Origin: Kushneria indalinina DSM 14324
GTDB lineage: Bacteria; Pseudomonadota; Gammaproteobacteria; Pseudomonadales; Halomonadaceae
Assembly: GCF_003385845.1 (NCBI RefSeq)
Contig: NZ_QRDJ01000008.1
Location: 682,001 to 746,000, forward strand
Direction: 5' to 3'
Length of the DNA: 64,000 nucleotides
This document shows positions 60,936 to 64,000 of this stretch, piece after piece. The notes under the pieces were generated by a model. It did not search any database, had not been told where the DNA came from, and worked only from the letters and a program-made list of their open reading frames with translations. Each line of letters starts with the position of its first letter. Within the stretch, counting starts at the first letter, position 1. The translations under genes and the position numbers were made by a program.

Positions 60936-61715
60936 TCAAAAAAATGCATATCGAATGCCCATGCTCAGCAGCAAAAGCGTCAGCATGACGCGCAGTAGAT
61001 TGTCCGGTAGATACTTCGAAAGCCAGGCGCCCAGATGGATGGCCGGGACAGAGCCGACCAGCAGAGCCAGCAAAAGGGCGAAATCAACGTTACCCAGCAG
61101 CAGGTGTCCGCCACCGGCCACCAGTGTCAGAGGCACGGCGTGGGCGATATCGGTGCCCACAATGCGGCCCGAGGTAAAGAAGGGGTAGAGCAGCATCAGT
61201 ACGGCAGTACCAAAAACACCGGCACCTACCGATGACAGCGTGACACAGACACCCAGCACGATACCCGCGACCAGGGTCAGGGGAGCAACGTGTCGGTTGA
61301 CCCAGCGATCTCCCTGACCGGTCCAGCGCTGCAGCGGCGTCTTGAAGATCAACACCGCGGCCGTCAGGATCAGCATGATGCCCAGAGTCGTGGTGATCAG
61401 CCCGCTGTAGTCGTGAGCACCGGTAAAAAAGCGGTTAAGCAGAAAAACGGTCACGATCGCTGCCGGCACACTACCGGCAGACAGACGGAGCATGACCTTC
61501 CAGTCGATATGGCCCTGCCTTTGATGACTGGCGATACCGCTGATTTTGGTAAAGGCGGCGTATAAAAGATCCGTGCCCACGGCGACATGTGGGGGAAATC
61601 CAAAGGTCAGCAGGATAGGGGTCATCAGTGAGCCGCCGCCGATGCCAGACAGGCCTACTGCGATACCGACACCCGCGCCGGCAAGTACATAAAGCAGAAA
61701 ATCGATAAGAGACAT
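60936..61715 (-). CDS. TauE/SafE-family sulfite/organosulfonate permease
   Basis: A 259-aa inner-membrane protein with about eight helices, of the TauE/SafE (TSUP) family. It carries the repeated GIGGGSLMTPILL motif and VAVGTDLLYAAFTKISG in the first half and the matching VGTDIAHAVPLTLVAG in the second half. These proteins are thought to move sulfite, sulfonates or related anions. It is divergent from cysB with 169 bases between starts, a layout consistent with sulfur regulation. Confidence 0.92.
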   Translation of the reverse strand: MSLIDFLLYVLAGAGVGIAVGLSGIGGGSLMTPILLTFGFPPHVAVGTDLLYAAFTKISGIASHQRQGHIDWKVMLRLSAGSVPAAIVTVFLLNRFFTGAHDYSGLITTTLGIMLILTAAVLIFKTPLQRWTGQGDRWVNRHVAPLTLVAGIVLGVCVTLSSVGAGVFGTAVLMLLYPFFTSGRIVGTDIAHAVPLTLVAGGGHLLLGNVDFALLLALLVGSVPAIHLGAWLSKYLPDNLLRVMLTLLLLSMGIRYAFF

Positions 61716-61774
61716 GCTAAATCCCGTGGCATTGGCAAGAGCATTGCGCTGCAGGAATCTAGGGATAATCTTTT

Positions 61775-62856
<1,082 letters not shown>

Positions 62857-62886
62857 TCGGGGGATATTTCGGCATAAATCTTCATG

Positions 62887-62922
62887 AAAAAGGCTCGCCA
62901 GCGGATATGGCGAGCCTTTTTT
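62887..62922. terminator. Bidirectional terminator between cysB and cysH
   Basis: GGCTCGCCA / TGGCGAGCC with a seven-base loop, A-run to the left and TTTTTT to the right. Confidence 0.9.
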
Positions 62923-62958
62923 ATTGATGCCGATACGGTGCGTTTCAAAAACGGCGCA

Positions 62959-63579
62959 TCAGTGCTGCAGGTGCAGTCCGCATTCGCGGGTTTCTTCACC
63001 CTTGGTCGGGTCAAAGTAATCAAAGTTGTTGGGCAGGTCATGCCTGACCAGATAGTCGTGCATGTCCTTGCTGCTCCAGTGCAGTACGGGGGCGACCTTG
63101 ATCAGACCATCCTGATTGATGCTGACCGGCTGCATCTGTGCACGGGTAGCGGTGTCGGAGGCGCGCAGCGCTGTAAACCAGACGCCCGGGCTGGTCTCGC
63201 GCAGGGCGCGCTCAAAGGGCTCGAGCTTGACCTCTTTTGTAAACGCCTCGTGGTGAGGATCATCCAGGGCGGGTGTCGGCCCGTCGACGGCTTCACGATG
63301 CGCACGTGAGCGCAGCGGGACGTAGATGATGCGATTGAGCCCGAGCTTCTGGCTCACCTCATCGGCAAACTGATAGGTCGCGGGGGTGTTGTAACCGGAG
63401 TCCATCCAGACAATGGGAATGTCGGGACGAACCTGCGACACCATATGCAAAATGACGGCTTCGAAAGGACGAAAATTCGTGGTGCAGATGGGACGTTTAT
63501 CTAGCGACAGGGCCCACGCCACCAGGGCCTGAGGATCATGGCCCAATCTTTCATTGATTTCATCAACATTCAGCGACAT
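62959..63579 (-). CDS. cysH: Phosphoadenylyl-sulfate reductase family protein, short form
   Basis: Reduces PAPS (or APS) to sulfite with thioredoxin. The 206-aa product matches the PAPS reductase core: LSLDKRPICTTNFRPFEAVI (nucleotide binding, PP-loop like), VWMDSGYNTPATYQF, WFTALRASDT, and the active-site C-terminal ECGLHLQH. The extra cysteine pairs of [4Fe-4S] APS reductases are absent, so a PAPS-type enzyme is more likely. It is shorter than E. coli CysH (244 aa), mainly at the N-terminus. It converges on cysB, sharing the terminator. Confidence 0.9.
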   Translation of the reverse strand: MSLNVDEINERLGHDPQALVAWALSLDKRPICTTNFRPFEAVILHMVSQVRPDIPIVWMDSGYNTPATYQFADEVSQKLGLNRIIYVPLRSRAHREAVDGPTPALDDPHHEAFTKEVKLEPFERALRETSPGVWFTALRASDTATRAQMQPVSINQDGLIKVAPVLHWSSKDMHDYLVRHDLPNNFDYFDPTKGEETRECGLHLQH

Positions 63580-63606
63580 TCGATGTCTCCATTTTCAATG
63601 GCAGAT

Positions 63607-63620
63607 GGCCTTTAAAGGCC
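63607..63620. promoter_or_regulatory. Palindrome upstream of cysH
   Basis: GGCCTTTAAAGGCC is a perfect 14-bp palindrome 28 bases upstream of the cysH start. The same gap to the ABC ATPase end also has CAAACCA and TGGTTTG as inverted copies. Confidence 0.35.
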
Positions 63621-63680
63621 GTTTGGCAGGCACGATAGCAAACCACTCGAGCCCCTCCCCAATACCATTTGGTTTGAAGT

Positions 63681-64000
63681 TTAGAAGTCCTGCCCCGTGC
63701 CCTGTGCGCCAAGCTGGCGTGTGGCCGCCAGCGGCGTAACACGTGGTGGCTCGCCGTCGGGCCATTCCACATGCGCTTTGATGGCATAGACCTCTCGCAG
63801 GCGCTCTTCGGTGAGTACCGCTTCAGGTGCGCCAACGGCACGTACGATACCGCCTGCGCCCATGAGCCACATGTGACGCGAAAAACGTGCCGCCAGACTC
63901 AGATCATGGATGGCGATGACGATGATCATCTGTTGCTCGCGCGCCAGAGCAACCAGCCACTCAAGCACCTGTAGCTGATGGTGCAGATCGAGCGCACTTG
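63681..64000 (-). CDS. ABC transporter ATP-binding protein, C-terminal part (continues past the window end)
   Basis: The frame is open to the right edge. The encoded piece reads SALDLHHQLQVLEWLVALAR, i.e. just after the Walker B/D-loop, then VIAIHDLSLAARFSRHMWLM with the H-loop histidine, and a C-terminus of the FecE/BtuD/HmuV type importer ATPases (iron siderophore, heme or cobalamin). About 106 residues are visible. The substrate cannot be told from this end. It points away from the window and is separate from cysH by 101 bases. Confidence 0.9.
   Translation of the reverse strand, partial: SALDLHHQLQVLEWLVALAREQQMIIVIAIHDLSLAARFSRHMWLMGAGGIVRAVGAPEAVLTEERLREVYAIKAHVEWPDGEPPRVTPLAATRQLGAQGTGQDF

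Overview
The window is a GC-rich stretch of a gammaproteobacterial chromosome. Gene content and sequence (a large NAD-dependent glutamate dehydrogenase, RlmKL fusion, PdxB, QueF, RMF, MlaA, 4.5S RNA upstream of dnaX-ybaB-recR, acidic linkers in several proteins) fit the Halomonadaceae (Halomonas/Kushneria-like), but that placement is inference. Almost everything looks like core chromosome. I see no transposase, integrase, prophage or CRISPR array. The only stretch with a clearly accessory character is an isolated acyltransferase gene around 23.7-25.0 kb, flanked by AT-richer, dyad-rich DNA.

Layout. 0-5 kb: 3' end of gdhB, a MOSC protein, a secreted protein with a duplicated beta-rich domain, pyrD and (reverse) rmf. 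5-11 kb: rlmL, a small WGR-like protein, pdxB, and a TetR-MFS operon with a perfect 22-bp palindrome at its promoter. 11-17 kb, all on the reverse strand: htpX, alaA, a YlqF-type GTPase, msrB and a Tat-exported gamma-glutamyltransferase. 17.0-17.8 kb: a tRNA array Glu-Gly-Glu-Gly-Glu built by tandem duplication. 18-21.4 kb: yadG-yadH ABC exporter, queF, nitroreductase, tRNA-Ser(GGA). 21.4-30 kb: a candidate small RNA, a 98-aa unknown, acuI, the acyltransferase, gndA, a YhiN-type flavoprotein, the yqjD-yqjE-yqjK trio and pldA. 30-37 kb: MscK-like channel, tlyA, and a three-gene operon coding a response regulator, sensor kinase and periplasmic solute-binding protein. 37.4-43 kb: ffs, dnaX, ybaB, recR, then rnd-ycgL-ycgN. 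43-48.3 kb: ptrB (reverse) diverging from a membrane protein / VWA protein / class II glutamine amidotransferase operon. 48.4-60.4 kb: cysK, fadD, hrpA, mlaA with a pseudoreceiver-PP2C phosphatase and STAS protein, a Bcr/CflA-type MFS pump, and a PerM-family permease. 60.4-64 kb: trxA, TauE-type permease, cysB, cysH and the 3' end of an ABC ATPase.

Functional themes. Sulfur assimilation recurs (cysK, cysB, cysH, a TauE/SafE permease divergent from cysB, and thioredoxin, the usual reductant for CysH). Envelope maintenance is represented by htpX, pldA, mlaA, the MscK-like channel and the yqjDE membrane proteins. Translation and stress functions include rmf, rlmL, tRNAs, 4.5S RNA, tlyA and hrpA. 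The most interesting regulatory units are the two-component/solute-binding-protein operon without its own transporter, the degenerate receiver-phosphatase/STAS partner switch behind mlaA, and the VWA-amidotransferase operon. Starts were moved from the longest possible frame wherever a Shine-Dalgarno sequence or family alignment supported a shorter product.
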